A stretch of 11,108 bases of DNA from Proteobacteria bacterium ST_bin11 (GCA_002083615.1 MSXO01000054.1:1-11108), one strand, 5' to 3'; shown: positions 1 to 7,604, counted from the first letter of the stretch. Made by a program: numbers and translations. Notes: generated by a model not told the origin, from the sequence alone.

Positions 1-1576
1 CTACTGAAATAAATCCGGCAACATTCTTGCCGGGCGAATCCAGCTTAAGTTCCAGCCAGCGGCCGCAAGCCAGGATGAGCGAGAACACTCCCATCATGGT
101 GTGGCCCACTTGAATCAAGAAGGCAGATTTCGCCTCGAAACCGACATGCGAATGTGCCAGCAACATCATGCCGCCAAACGCAGCCAACAATGGAAACATG
201 TAGGGCATGAAGCCGCTGTTATTGTTCAGCCGCGCTCTGACTTCGATTAGGCCCAGAACGAACACCAATAAGGTGGCAATGCGATGCTGCAGGATTTCGC
301 CGTTATTAAAGGTACTTTCCCAAAAACCAATTGGGCCGAGCGGCCAGCTTTCCGCGTCGCTACGGAAAAACAGGAATATGCCCAAACCCATGAAACCGAC
401 CGGCCAGAAGCGCGCCCAACGATGGAAGCGGCTGGAGAACGACAACATCGCAAAAAAGCTCATCGTCGTGAGGAAAATTCCGGAAATGTTGTGGTTGTAG
501 TCGGACCAGGCGGTGGCAGCTTCTGATGGAATCTGGCCGACAATCGCTACCCGTCCGGCTTCGCCAGCGATCAGGGCTTCATGGGTCGGCGATTCCCAGC
601 GCGGTATGCGCGGATGGAACATGTTCAACACTTCTTCGAAACTGGCGGTCAGATGTGGGATATCGACTGCGGGCGGTTGCGAGGCCAAGCTGGCGGCAGT
701 GAACAGGATGGTCAGCAGAATCAGGGTTTCCGCTTCGATGTAGTAGGGCACGCGCGCGGTAAGCGCATATAGGCTGCGGCTGGTGAAGTAGGCATTGACG
801 GCCTGGCGGTTCAACCAGGCAAAGCCCAGCGCCAGCCCGAGCATGATAATTTTCACCAATAATAAATTGCCGTAACCCGCACCAATAAAGCCTTGGAAGG
901 TGCGGATGTAATACCATGCCAGCGGTGTGCCGGTGGCTAGCAAAATCACGACAGCGCTGATACCCACTGCCGAGAAGCGTTTTAACAATAGCGGCCACAC
1001 TTCGACCGGGATCAAATTGCGTTTTTTCAGACTCCACAAAGCCAGGATTTGAAAAATACCGCCCACCCAAGTGGCGGCGGCCATTTGATGTGTGACAGTC
1101 AGTGTCATCAACAGGCCACGATCCTCCAGACGGCTGGCGCCATGTACTAGCCAAGCGGCGGAGATAACGAGTGGGACAATAATCGCTGTCGAAAGTAGCC
1201 AAAGTTGCTTGGAACGCGGATTAGTCTTCAGGGTTTGCCTGATGAACAGCGCCAAAATGAACGCGCAAGTTGCGCGTGCCAGGCCTGCTTGGAACTGTAC
1301 GGTCTGGAAAAACGCCGGAAATGGCGATTTGCCCAAGGTCACCGACATCAGCCAAATTTTTAGGCCGATCTTGGATAATTGGGTGATGATCAGCGCTTTG
1401 CTGCCGAAATGGATCAGGTTAACAGTCTTGCTCAACAAGGTGGAGTTATACAGCGCTTCTTCATGCCAAGGACGCAGCACGAATAGCCCCCACAGCAAGC
1501 CGCCGATGGTAATCGAATAGAAAGTCAGATCAACGCCGCCGATCAGTGAGTCTAAATAATTTGCAATGCCTTCCAT
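1..1576 (-). CDS. copD: CopD-family copper transport/resistance membrane protein, long form, 3' end cut by window
   Basis: I translated this frame by hand from the ATG at 1574-1576; it stays open for 525 codons to the left edge, so the C-terminus is missing. The protein is a multi-pass inner-membrane protein with roughly 12-13 hydrophobic segments judged by eye. Residues about 155-305 look like the CopD domain: an HQMAAATWVGG motif near 163-173, an LLVKIIMLGLALGFAWLNR helix near 239-257, and a final helix ending in SQPP at about 299-302. CopD proteins partner periplasmic CopC and are thought to move copper across the inner membrane. Ordinary CopD proteins are about 300 residues. This one continues for more than 200, with a second set of membrane segments and histidines at 362, 431, 475, 477 and 492. 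It starts 5 nt after the copC stop, without a strong Shine-Dalgarno, so translational coupling is likely. Family assignment is fairly secure; the function of the extension is unknown. Confidence 0.82.
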   Translation of the reverse strand, partial: MEGIANYLDSLIGGVDLTFYSITIGGLLWGLFVLRPWHEEALYNSTLLSKTVNLIHFGSKALIITQLSKIGLKIWLMSVTLGKSPFPAFFQTVQFQAGLARATCAFILALFIRQTLKTNPRSKQLWLLSTAIIVPLVISAAWLVHGASRLEDRGLLMTLTVTHQMAAATWVGGIFQILALWSLKKRNLIPVEVWPLLLKRFSAVGISAVVILLATGTPLAWYYIRTFQGFIGAGYGNLLLVKIIMLGLALGFAWLNRQAVNAYFTSRSLYALTARVPYYIEAETLILLTILFTAASLASQPPAVDIPHLTASFEEVLNMFHPRIPRWESPTHEALIAGEAGRVAIVGQIPSEAATAWSDYNHNISGIFLTTMSFFAMLSFSSRFHRWARFWPVGFMGLGIFLFFRSDAESWPLGPIGFWESTFNNGEILQHRIATLLVFVLGLIEVRARLNNNSGFMPYMFPLLAAFGGMMLLAHSHVGFEAKSAFLIQVGHTMMGVFSLILACGRWLELKLDSPGKNVAGFISV

Positions 1577-1581
1577 GTCGA

Positions 1582-1941
1582 TTACTTAGTCGATTTAACG
1601 AAAAAACGTAACAAGTCTTCGCTCAGATGACCGTCAGCGGCGAATATTTTCAGTTTAATAGCATATTCACCCGGTTCTAAGGCAGGCAGATGCAACAATA
1701 CTTGGCCGGGTTTTTCGCCTGGCGTTGCCGTAATGGTTTGCATTTTATCGCCGGCGCTGACTAAGAAGACTTCCGATAAATCCAACTCCACTTTGGAATT
1801 GAAGGATAGCTCTACCTCGCTGGCCAGGTTTACCGGTACCGGCTTGAGTTTTAAAGAGTTATGGGTAACGACCGCGTGACCAAAAGCGGCGTTGGCGGTG
1901 ATTAGCGTCAATACCAATAAAACAGATTTGAAAACAGTCAT
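1582..1941 (-). CDS. copC: CopC-family periplasmic copper-binding protein
   Basis: This 119-residue protein has a signal peptide of about 21 residues (MTVFKSVLLVLT...NAAFG), and predicted cleavage leaves His22 as the first mature residue. CopC proteins bind Cu(II) through the N-terminal histidine plus an Asp and His near the C-terminus. The matching residues here are His22, Asp103 and His105, in a DGHLSEDLLRFFV stretch typical of the family end. The mature domain of about 98 residues fits a single small beta-sandwich. It has only one methionine, so the Met-rich Cu(I) site of plasmid CopC proteins is absent. The first strand (HAVVTHNSL) is divergent from the usual HAxLxxSxPA pattern. An AGGG ribosome-binding site lies about 9 nt before the ATG, and the gene begins 10 nt after the upstream aminotransferase stop. 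It probably delivers periplasmic copper to the CopD encoded next. A general periplasmic copper carrier role is the alternative. Confidence 0.85.
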   Translation of the reverse strand: MTVFKSVLLVLTLITANAAFGHAVVTHNSLKLKPVPVNLASEVELSFNSKVELDLSEVFLVSAGDKMQTITATPGEKPGQVLLHLPALEPGEYAIKLKIFAADGHLSEDLLRFFVKSTK

Positions 1942-1951
1942 GTATGAGGCC

Positions 1952-3337
1952 CTATTTTTTGTTTTTCAGAGCATGGCCGGCCAGGTTTTTACCCAGCGTC
2001 CAGATCGAACCGGTGACGTTGTGGGTGTCGGCGATGGTCTTTTCAACGGAATTCACAATCCAGTCGCGGTCTTTCTGAGTCAGTGTCAGGGGCGGTAAAA
2101 ATTTGATCACGTTCATGCCGTGACCGGCTACTTGGGCCAATACGCGGTGCTCCTTGAACAGCGGGATCAGGATCATTTGGCAGAATAAGCCTTTGTTGGC
2201 AGCTTCCAGCATGGCCCAGGCCGCCTTCAATCCCAGGCTTTTGGGGGCATGGAATTCGATGGCGATCATCGATCCTTTGCCGCGCGCTTCTTTCAAGAAT
2301 TCGTATTTCGGCGCCATGGCATTGATGGTCGCGATAATGTCTTCGCCGACTTTGGCGCTGTTCTCGACCAGTTTTTCTTCATGAACCACATGCAATGCAG
2401 ACAAACCGGCAGCCATCGCCATATTGTTTTTCGAGAAGGTCGAGCCATGTACGACGGCTCTATCCATCCGGTTGAACACGGTGTCCATGATATGCGTCGT
2501 CATAGCCACGCCGCCGACGGGTATGAAACCGCCGGACAAGGCTTTCGCCATCAAAATCATGTCGGGTTTAACGCCCCAGTGCTCGATTGCCCAGAACTTA
2601 CCGGTGCGACCAATGCCGGTCTGGATTTCGTCGGCCACGAACAACGTGCCGTATTTTTTGCACAAGCGCTCCACTTCCGGCAGGTAGTTATCGTCCGGAA
2701 TGTTGACACCTTTGCCTTGAATCGGCTCGACGATGAAAGCCGCCACATCTTTGCTGCTCAAGGCGTGTTCCAGCGCTACCAAATCGTTGAACGGCACTGA
2801 AGTGCATTCGGGCAACAGCGGGCCGAAGCCTTCCCGGAAGATGTGTTCGCCGGTCAGTGACAGCGAGCCCATGGTCAAACCGTGATAGCCATGGTCGCAG
2901 TGCACGATGCGCGAACGTTTGGTGGTGTAGCGGGCGAATTTGATCGCTGCTTCGACTGCTTCCGTGCCGGAGTTACAGAAAAACATTTTTTCTAAATTAT
3001 CCGGGCAGGTAGCGAGTATTTCCTTGGCCAGCAGGCCGCTGAGCAAGGACACATCCATCTGCACCAGGCTTGGCAGCTCGAGAGTCAGGGTTTCTTGCAG
3101 GGCTTTGATAATCGTGGGGTGATTGCGCCCCATGGCAAACACACCGAACCCACTCAATAAGTCCAGGTACTCGTTGCCGTCTTCATCGTAGAGATACTGG
3201 CCTATGGCCTTTTTGTAATTTCTGTCGTAACCAATCGTGCGCAATACTCTCACCATCTGGTTATTTAGATGATGCTCGTGCAAATCGAATTTCTCGTCGA
3301 AATGCTGAGTAAAAAGATCGGCAATGCTAAAAGACAT
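1952..3337 (-). CDS. hpnO: Class III PLP-dependent aminotransferase, probable hopanoid side-chain aminotransferase HpnO
   Basis: This 461-residue fold-type I, class III aminotransferase has the expected landmarks: NSGTEA at 122-127 for PLP phosphate binding, the DEIQTG motif with Asp236 that contacts the PLP pyridine nitrogen, and the Schiff-base Lys265 in AKALSGG. Class III enzymes include acetylornithine, GABA and other omega-aminotransferases, so sequence alone does not fix the substrate. Position directly after hpnG, together with a length of about 460 residues and an N-terminal extension of about 45 residues before the core, points to HpnO. HpnO is required for aminobacteriohopanetriol formation in Rhodopseudomonas; it aminates the C35 end of the ribose-derived side chain. 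Its ATG has a GAGG ribosome-binding site 6 nt upstream. An 83-nt gap separates it from hpnG, the largest spacing in this series. The hpnO name is an inference from context plus family; the aminotransferase call is near certain. Confidence 0.8.
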   Translation of the reverse strand: MSFSIADLFTQHFDEKFDLHEHHLNNQMVRVLRTIGYDRNYKKAIGQYLYDEDGNEYLDLLSGFGVFAMGRNHPTIIKALQETLTLELPSLVQMDVSLLSGLLAKEILATCPDNLEKMFFCNSGTEAVEAAIKFARYTTKRSRIVHCDHGYHGLTMGSLSLTGEHIFREGFGPLLPECTSVPFNDLVALEHALSSKDVAAFIVEPIQGKGVNIPDDNYLPEVERLCKKYGTLFVADEIQTGIGRTGKFWAIEHWGVKPDMILMAKALSGGFIPVGGVAMTTHIMDTVFNRMDRAVVHGSTFSKNNMAMAAGLSALHVVHEEKLVENSAKVGEDIIATINAMAPKYEFLKEARGKGSMIAIEFHAPKSLGLKAAWAMLEAANKGLFCQMILIPLFKEHRVLAQVAGHGMNVIKFLPPLTLTQKDRDWIVNSVEKTIADTHNVTGSIWTLGKNLAGHALKNKK

Positions 3338-3420
3338 GTAATACCTCGTAAGTATTTGTTTTATATATAGACTTATGCGTATCTTCGCTGATTAATCTAT
3401 CGATAATTCATGGTTTCCTG

Positions 3421-4125
3421 CTAAAAAACGACGATTTCGTTTAGTTGTTGGGCGATGATTTTTAACGTTTTTTGCGCGGCATGGAAATGCAAACCCAGTT
3501 TTATCAGGTTTGGGGCTTCCCATGGATGGGTCGCCAAAAAACGCAACAGTTTGCTGGTTTCCACCTGGCCGTGTCCGTTTAAAGCTTGAGTAACCGCTTG
3601 CGGTAAGCTCATGCTTGCCGGATCGGCAATGGTTCGGATCGCCAAGCAGGGTAAATTGGATTGCTCGGCAACTTTGGCCATGGCGCAGCTCTCCATATCC
3701 AATGCAATCGCGCCGGTTTGCCGGTAGATATTGTGTTTATCGCTGCTGTTACTGACGATATGACTGCTTTCCGCTAACTTGCCATTGGAAATCGGAAATT
3801 GTGTATCCAGCAACTCGTGCAGGCGCTTTCGCCAGCGGGGGTCGGTATCGAACACTTGCTGTTGCTCAGACAACAACTGTTCGGCCAACATCAAATCACC
3901 GGGTTTTAATTGCGGTGACAAGGCGGCCGCGCAGCCCCAACTGATCAATTTTTTGGCTCCCTTGGCAATCAACAAGCGCGTGGCCCGTTCCGCATTGATC
4001 GGTCCGGCACCTGCAAGCGCTAGGAGAATGTTGTCGGCGATTCTGACGCAATCGCCCGGTACCAACTTGAGCTGGGTCAATGTGGACAGTTCTTCCGGTA
4101 GTGCGACGAGGATTCCTATAGTCAC
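3421..4125 (-). CDS. hpnG: Hopanoid nucleosidase/phosphorylase HpnG
   Basis: This 234-residue protein belongs to the purine nucleoside phosphorylase / MTA-SAH nucleosidase fold. It opens with GILVALPEEL, where Glu11 or Glu12 matches the catalytic acid region of MTA/SAH nucleosidases. It has an ALDMESCAMA motif at 141-150, with Glu145 in the ribose-binding ME position, and an IRTIADPAS segment with Asp168 in the base-protonating position. HpnG removes adenine from adenosylhopane to give ribosylhopane, the step after HpnH. The start is a GTG that overlaps the shc stop in a GTGA junction (4 nt). There is no evident Shine-Dalgarno, so it is probably translated by coupling to shc. The alternative is a general MTA/SAH nucleosidase, but the direct overlap with shc and the presence of hpnH make HpnG the better call. 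Confidence 0.87.
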   Translation of the reverse strand: MTIGILVALPEELSTLTQLKLVPGDCVRIADNILLALAGAGPINAERATRLLIAKGAKKLISWGCAAALSPQLKPGDLMLAEQLLSEQQQVFDTDPRWRKRLHELLDTQFPISNGKLAESSHIVSNSSDKHNIYRQTGAIALDMESCAMAKVAEQSNLPCLAIRTIADPASMSLPQAVTQALNGHGQVETSKLLRFLATHPWEAPNLIKLGLHFHAAQKTLKIIAQQLNEIVVF

Positions 4126-6077
4126 TGTTTGGCTAATTCGTTTCGATATCTAGCCAACGCCCACAAGGGAAAGAACTTGTCATAGCCGTGATATTTCAAA
4201 TAAAACACCTTGGGAAACCCAGGCGCGGTGTAACAAGGATCGTTCCAAACCCCGTCTGCTTGCTGGGTGCGCAGTAAAAAATCGACCCCGGCTTTGACAG
4301 CGTCGCTGTGGACTTCCCCGGCAGCGATCAAGCCCAACACCGCCCAAGCGGTTTGGAAGGCAGTACTGAAATGGTAACGACCACGGTATTTTTTATCCTC
4401 GTGATAGCTCAAGTTGTCTTCGCCCCAGCCACCGTCTTCACGTTGCACGCTTTTCAGCCATGCCGCGGCTTTGGCGTACATCGGGTCGGTTTTCGGCACA
4501 TTGGTTTGTTCCAAGCCCAGCAATGCAGACCAGGTACCGTAAATGTAATTGGTGCCCCAGCGACCGAACCAGGAACCGTCGGCTTCTTGGTCGCCACGGA
4601 TAAATTCGATGGTGCGCTCCAGGGCAGGTAAATATTCGTCGTGATCTTTCGCAACACGGGCCATCAACATCGCGCAGCGCGCGCTGACGTCAACAGTGGG
4701 CGGATCGAGCAGGGCGCCGTGGTCGGCAAACGGAATTTCGTTCAAATAGTAATAAGTGTTGTCGACATCGAATGCGCCGTAGCCACCGTTTTCCGATTGC
4801 ATGCCGACGATCCAGCGAGTCGCTCTGTGAATAGACTCTTCTAACTCGGGTAGATTGGAATCGGCCATGGCAAACCCGACAACCGCAGTATCGTCTACAT
4901 CGGGATAATGCGGGTTAGCGAATTGAAAGGCCCAGCCGCCGCCGGCTAAATGGGGGCGACGGACGCGCCAATCACCGGGTTCGTCGGACAATTGCACGCT
5001 TTTTAGCCAATCGTAAGCTTTAGTGAGGCTAGTTGTATTCGCTGTTTTATCCGATTCTTGCAGCGCCAATGCCGCCAGTGCTGTATCCCAGACGGGTGAC
5101 AGGCAAGGTTGGCAATAGGCGTAATCGTCTTTGATCACCATGAGTTTCTCGATGGATTGACGAGCGATCAACACGTTCGGGTGATCAGCCGGGAAGCCCA
5201 GCAGCAGCATCGATTGGTAGGCATTTAGCATCGCTGGGAAAATACCTCCCAGACCGTCTTCACCGTTCAAGCGCTCGGTGATCCAATCCATAGCTTTCTG
5301 AATGGCTTTTTCGCGCATTCGCTTGGGGATGAATCGCTCAGTCACACGACCGAATTTATCCAGGCCCAGGAAGAATTTATTCAGCAGGGTGCGCTCTGGA
5401 AAGTAATGCTTTTCTTCGTCCGGGTGAACCACAAATAATTCCAAGACGTTGACCTTATGCGGATTCTTGGCCTTAGCTTTTAAGGTGCACATGATGAATA
5501 GCGGCACCATCACGGTACGCGACCAATACGACACTTTGTCCAGATGGAAGGGAAACCAACTGGGAAGCAGCATGATTTCCACGGGGATATACGGCACGCC
5601 GCGCCATGGTAGTTGCTCGAATATTGCCAGCGTGATCCGAGTAAAGACGTTGGCGCGCGCTGCCCCGCCCTGGCTAAGTATCCAGTCGCGCAGTCTGACC
5701 ATGTGTGGCGCATCTACCGAGTCACCGGCCATTTTTAAGGCGTAATACGTTTTAACGCTGCCGCTGATGTCGCCAGGGCCGCCGGTAAATAACGGACAAC
5801 TGCCGTCTTCCGCTTGGCGGCTACGCAAGTAAACAGCGATCTTGCTTTGCAATTCCTCGTTGATGTCATCCAGATAGTGCATCATCATGATGTATTCGGA
5901 CGGAATCGTGCAGTCGGCTTCCAACTCGAATACCCAGTAGCCTTCCGGGCTTTGTAGGCTAATTAGTTTTTGTTGAGCGCGTTGGATGGCGGCATTCAGC
6001 AAGTTCAAGCCACTGTTGCTGTTGCTAATATTATTTGCGTAGTGGCTGCTGGTATCTATATGGGCTTCAGTAAACAT
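4122..6077 (-). CDS. shc: Squalene-hopene cyclase
   Basis: This 651-residue enzyme cyclises squalene to hop-22(29)-ene (diploptene) and hopan-22-ol at the cytoplasmic membrane. The catalytic DXDD acid motif is DVDD at 393-396 within YPDVDDTAVVGF. Several QW repeats (Q...G.W) line the double alpha-barrel: Q42-W48, Q88-C94 (degenerate), Q427-Y433, Q497-W503, Q545-W551 and Q605-W611. The length matches bacterial squalene-hopene cyclases (about 630-660). The ATG is preceded by an AAGGAA ribosome-binding site that overlaps the sqs stop codon (TAAGGAA), 9 nt after that gene's end, so the two are co-translated. It is bifurcated from tetrahymanol and oxidosqualene cyclases by its DXDD motif and neighbours. 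No truncation or missing key residue is visible. Confidence 0.97.
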   Translation of the reverse strand: MFTEAHIDTSSHYANNISNSNSGLNLLNAAIQRAQQKLISLQSPEGYWVFELEADCTIPSEYIMMMHYLDDINEELQSKIAVYLRSRQAEDGSCPLFTGGPGDISGSVKTYYALKMAGDSVDAPHMVRLRDWILSQGGAARANVFTRITLAIFEQLPWRGVPYIPVEIMLLPSWFPFHLDKVSYWSRTVMVPLFIMCTLKAKAKNPHKVNVLELFVVHPDEEKHYFPERTLLNKFFLGLDKFGRVTERFIPKRMREKAIQKAMDWITERLNGEDGLGGIFPAMLNAYQSMLLLGFPADHPNVLIARQSIEKLMVIKDDYAYCQPCLSPVWDTALAALALQESDKTANTTSLTKAYDWLKSVQLSDEPGDWRVRRPHLAGGGWAFQFANPHYPDVDDTAVVGFAMADSNLPELEESIHRATRWIVGMQSENGGYGAFDVDNTYYYLNEIPFADHGALLDPPTVDVSARCAMLMARVAKDHDEYLPALERTIEFIRGDQEADGSWFGRWGTNYIYGTWSALLGLEQTNVPKTDPMYAKAAAWLKSVQREDGGWGEDNLSYHEDKKYRGRYHFSTAFQTAWAVLGLIAAGEVHSDAVKAGVDFLLRTQQADGVWNDPCYTAPGFPKVFYLKYHGYDKFFPLWALARYRNELAKQ

Positions 6078-6086
6078 AGTGATTCC

Positions 6087-7178
6087 TTATTGTCCAATGT
6101 GCGATATAGGCGAGTAGTGCCAATCCGGCGATTTCAAATTACGGCTGGTCAGATTAAACAGTAGGGATAACAGCATATTGCTGCGAACCGTTAACTTAGT
6201 GGCGAAAATGGTGGCTTTGACGCTGTTGCGACTGATTTTGACCTGACCGGATTCGTTGAAATTAAGATTTGCCTTGATTTTTTTTAAGGTCAATGCGGCC
6301 ATGCCCAGCGCCCATAAACAAAAATTCCGGATGCCGGTTTCCTGATTCGGTAGCAATTGGGTATACGTCAAGGCGTCTTTGAGGTGTCCATGCGCGATAG
6401 CCACCAAACGACTCAGGCCCAGACGGAATCGCTCGTCGTCGGTTTCCGGTGTCAGTTCGGCCAGATTAAAGCCCGTTTCGGTGAAAACATCTTGCGGTAG
6501 CCAGCACACCCCGCGTTTCGCATCGTCCCAAATGTCCTTCAGGATGTTAGTCATTTGCAGGCCTTGGCCGAACGATACCGAGAGCTTTAACAGTTCCTCA
6601 CGGTGCGCGGCGATTTCCGGGGAGTAGTGGCAGAACAGCTTAGCCAGCATCTCTCCGACGCAGCCGGCCACGTAGTAGCAGTAGTCGTCCATGTCTTTCA
6701 TGGTTTTCAAGCCGGCGTGTAAATCCAGCGCTTGGTAAACGGGCATGCCGTTCGCCATGGTTTCCACGCAGCAGGCCAATGCTTCAATTTGCGGGGCATC
6801 CAGTGATCGGGTTATCGCAATCACTTCCGGTACTAAATGAATGAGGCTGTGTTCGGCCGGAATGGTTTGCTCCGACAGTAAAGGGGCTAGCTCGTTACTA
6901 AACGCATCGGCATTATTGCCCGTATTAACTACGTCTATGAATGCGCTGCAAAAATACTTTTTTTGTTCGGGGCTAAGGGATATTTCGTCCTCAATGGTGT
7001 CGACAATACGGCATAGTAAATACGCATTGGCCACTGCAGGATATAGCTGTTCCGGTAGCTGCGGAATAGTTAGTGCAAAAGTACGCGACACACCTTCAAG
7101 CAGCGTGGCTTGGAGTTCGGCATCGGGTAGTTGTCTGAGCAACTCCGGATTGTTGATTAATATTTGAGATCCGTTCAT
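6087..7178 (-). CDS. sqs: Squalene synthase (farnesyl-diphosphate farnesyltransferase), phytoene/squalene synthase family
   Basis: This 363-residue all-alpha trans-isoprenyl diphosphate synthase has two aspartate-rich motifs for Mg-diphosphate binding: DTIED at 60-64 and DIWDD at 215-219. The second lies in a QMTNILKDIWDD context (Q208, N211, D215). The YCYYVAGCVGEML segment at 166-178 resembles squalene synthase and CrtM rather than HpnC/HpnD. It condenses two farnesyl diphosphates head to head to squalene, the substrate of the cyclase encoded 9 nt downstream. Many hopanoid producers use HpnC, HpnD and HpnE instead; none is visible here, which supports a one-enzyme route as in Methylococcus. 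A dehydrosqualene (C30 carotenoid) synthase is possible but less likely beside shc. The ATG lacks a clear Shine-Dalgarno sequence. A sigma-70-like promoter sits just upstream (7209-7237). Confidence 0.85.
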   Translation of the reverse strand: MNGSQILINNPELLRQLPDAELQATLLEGVSRTFALTIPQLPEQLYPAVANAYLLCRIVDTIEDEISLSPEQKKYFCSAFIDVVNTGNNADAFSNELAPLLSEQTIPAEHSLIHLVPEVIAITRSLDAPQIEALACCVETMANGMPVYQALDLHAGLKTMKDMDDYCYYVAGCVGEMLAKLFCHYSPEIAAHREELLKLSVSFGQGLQMTNILKDIWDDAKRGVCWLPQDVFTETGFNLAELTPETDDERFRLGLSRLVAIAHGHLKDALTYTQLLPNQETGIRNFCLWALGMAALTLKKIKANLNFNESGQVKISRNSVKATIFATKLTVRSNMLLSLLFNLTSRNLKSPDWHYSPISHIGQ

Positions 7179-7208
7179 TGGTTTGGAAGCTAACTATTAG
7201 TAGGGCGA

Positions 7209-7237
7209 ATGATAGACTGTTTGTTGGTGTTTTGCAA
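7209..7237 (-). promoter_or_regulatory. Probable sigma-70 promoter for the sqs-shc-hpnG series
   Basis: On the minus strand, TTGCAA (7237-7232) is followed by a 17-nt spacer and then TATCAT (7214-7209). The spacing is ideal for sigma-70 and each hexamer matches the consensus at four or more positions. The predicted start near 7202 would give a leader of about 24 nt before the sqs ATG. This is seen in the sequence but not experimentally supported. Confidence 0.55.
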
Positions 7238-7254
7238 GGTGATGTTGCTTTACG

Positions 7255-7264
7255 GCAAATTTGC
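7255..7264. repeat. Perfect 10-bp palindrome GCAAATTTGC upstream of the sqs promoter
   Basis: GCAAATTTGC reads identically on both strands. It is centred about 20 bp upstream of the -35 hexamer of the sqs promoter, near -58 from the predicted start. Further TTGC/GCAA half-sites lie at 7232-7237 and 7246-7249. The position suits an activator or repressor dimer site, but palindromes of this size also occur by chance in A+T-rich DNA. Confidence 0.3.
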
Positions 7265-7493
7265 TAAAAGTCTGCTGACGAAAGTAATGTTTATTCTATG
7301 GTTTCGAGTCTTTGTTGTTGTTTTAGAAAAATAATTATGGATTTTTAGTTCTCGGCGGGGGCTGTGGTTGTGAGGTTGCTTTGTGTCGCGTTCAAGAAAT
7401 GCGATTATACTCCTGTTGTTTTTTATGTATTTTAACTGGAGTGTGTCGTTAGAAAGTGGTATCCTTGCCACATCTAATAGTGCGCGTTTTGCC

Positions 7494-7520
7494 TTGTTGG
7501 TGGTCTAATCAGGCTATAAT
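7494..7520 (+). promoter_or_regulatory. Possible sigma-70 promoter for hpnH-hpnM-mlaA
   Basis: A perfect -10 hexamer, TATAAT, lies at 7515-7520. The best -35 candidate is TTGTTG at 7494-7499, with a 15-nt spacer that is shorter than ideal; CTTGTT one base upstream gives 16. A start near 7527 would leave a leader of about 90 nt containing a nine-T run at 7561-7569. The -10 is convincing, the -35 less so. Confidence 0.5.
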
Positions 7521-7604
7521 AGGCGTTACTTCTAGGATGTTTGTCGGTTTGCGGCTGTTGTTTTTTTTTAACAATATTGGTCGCTGGATGTCGTGAGAGT
7601 TTTT

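Noticed and set aside
579..1202. 207-codon open frame on the minus strand
   Set aside because: It is a shadow of copD in another frame. It shows no domain or membrane pattern, while the copD frame reads as a coherent CopD protein across the same stretch.
2249..2800. 183-codon + strand frame opposite hpnO
   Set aside because: Rich in His, Arg and Phe with no family motif; it is the complement of a well-supported aminotransferase gene.
3338..3420. Internal promoter before hpnO from the TATATATA stretch
   Set aside because: No acceptable -35 hexamer at 16-18 nt on the minus strand; the A+T run alone is not enough.
7376..7411. Second promoter for hpnH using TATACT at 7406-7411
   Set aside because: The only -35-like hexamer (TTGTGT, 7381-7386) is 19 nt away and weak; the TATAAT at 7515 is a better candidate.
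7250..7471. 73-codon minus strand frame in the divergent intergenic region
   Set aside because: Composition reflects the skewed DNA (Asn, Lys, Thr, Ile). It has no convincing ribosome-binding site or family feature and overlaps the palindrome upstream of the sqs promoter.
7521..7569. Possible intrinsic attenuator before hpnH (nine-T run at 7561-7569)
   Set aside because: No G+C-rich stem could be found immediately before the T run, so a terminator is not supported.
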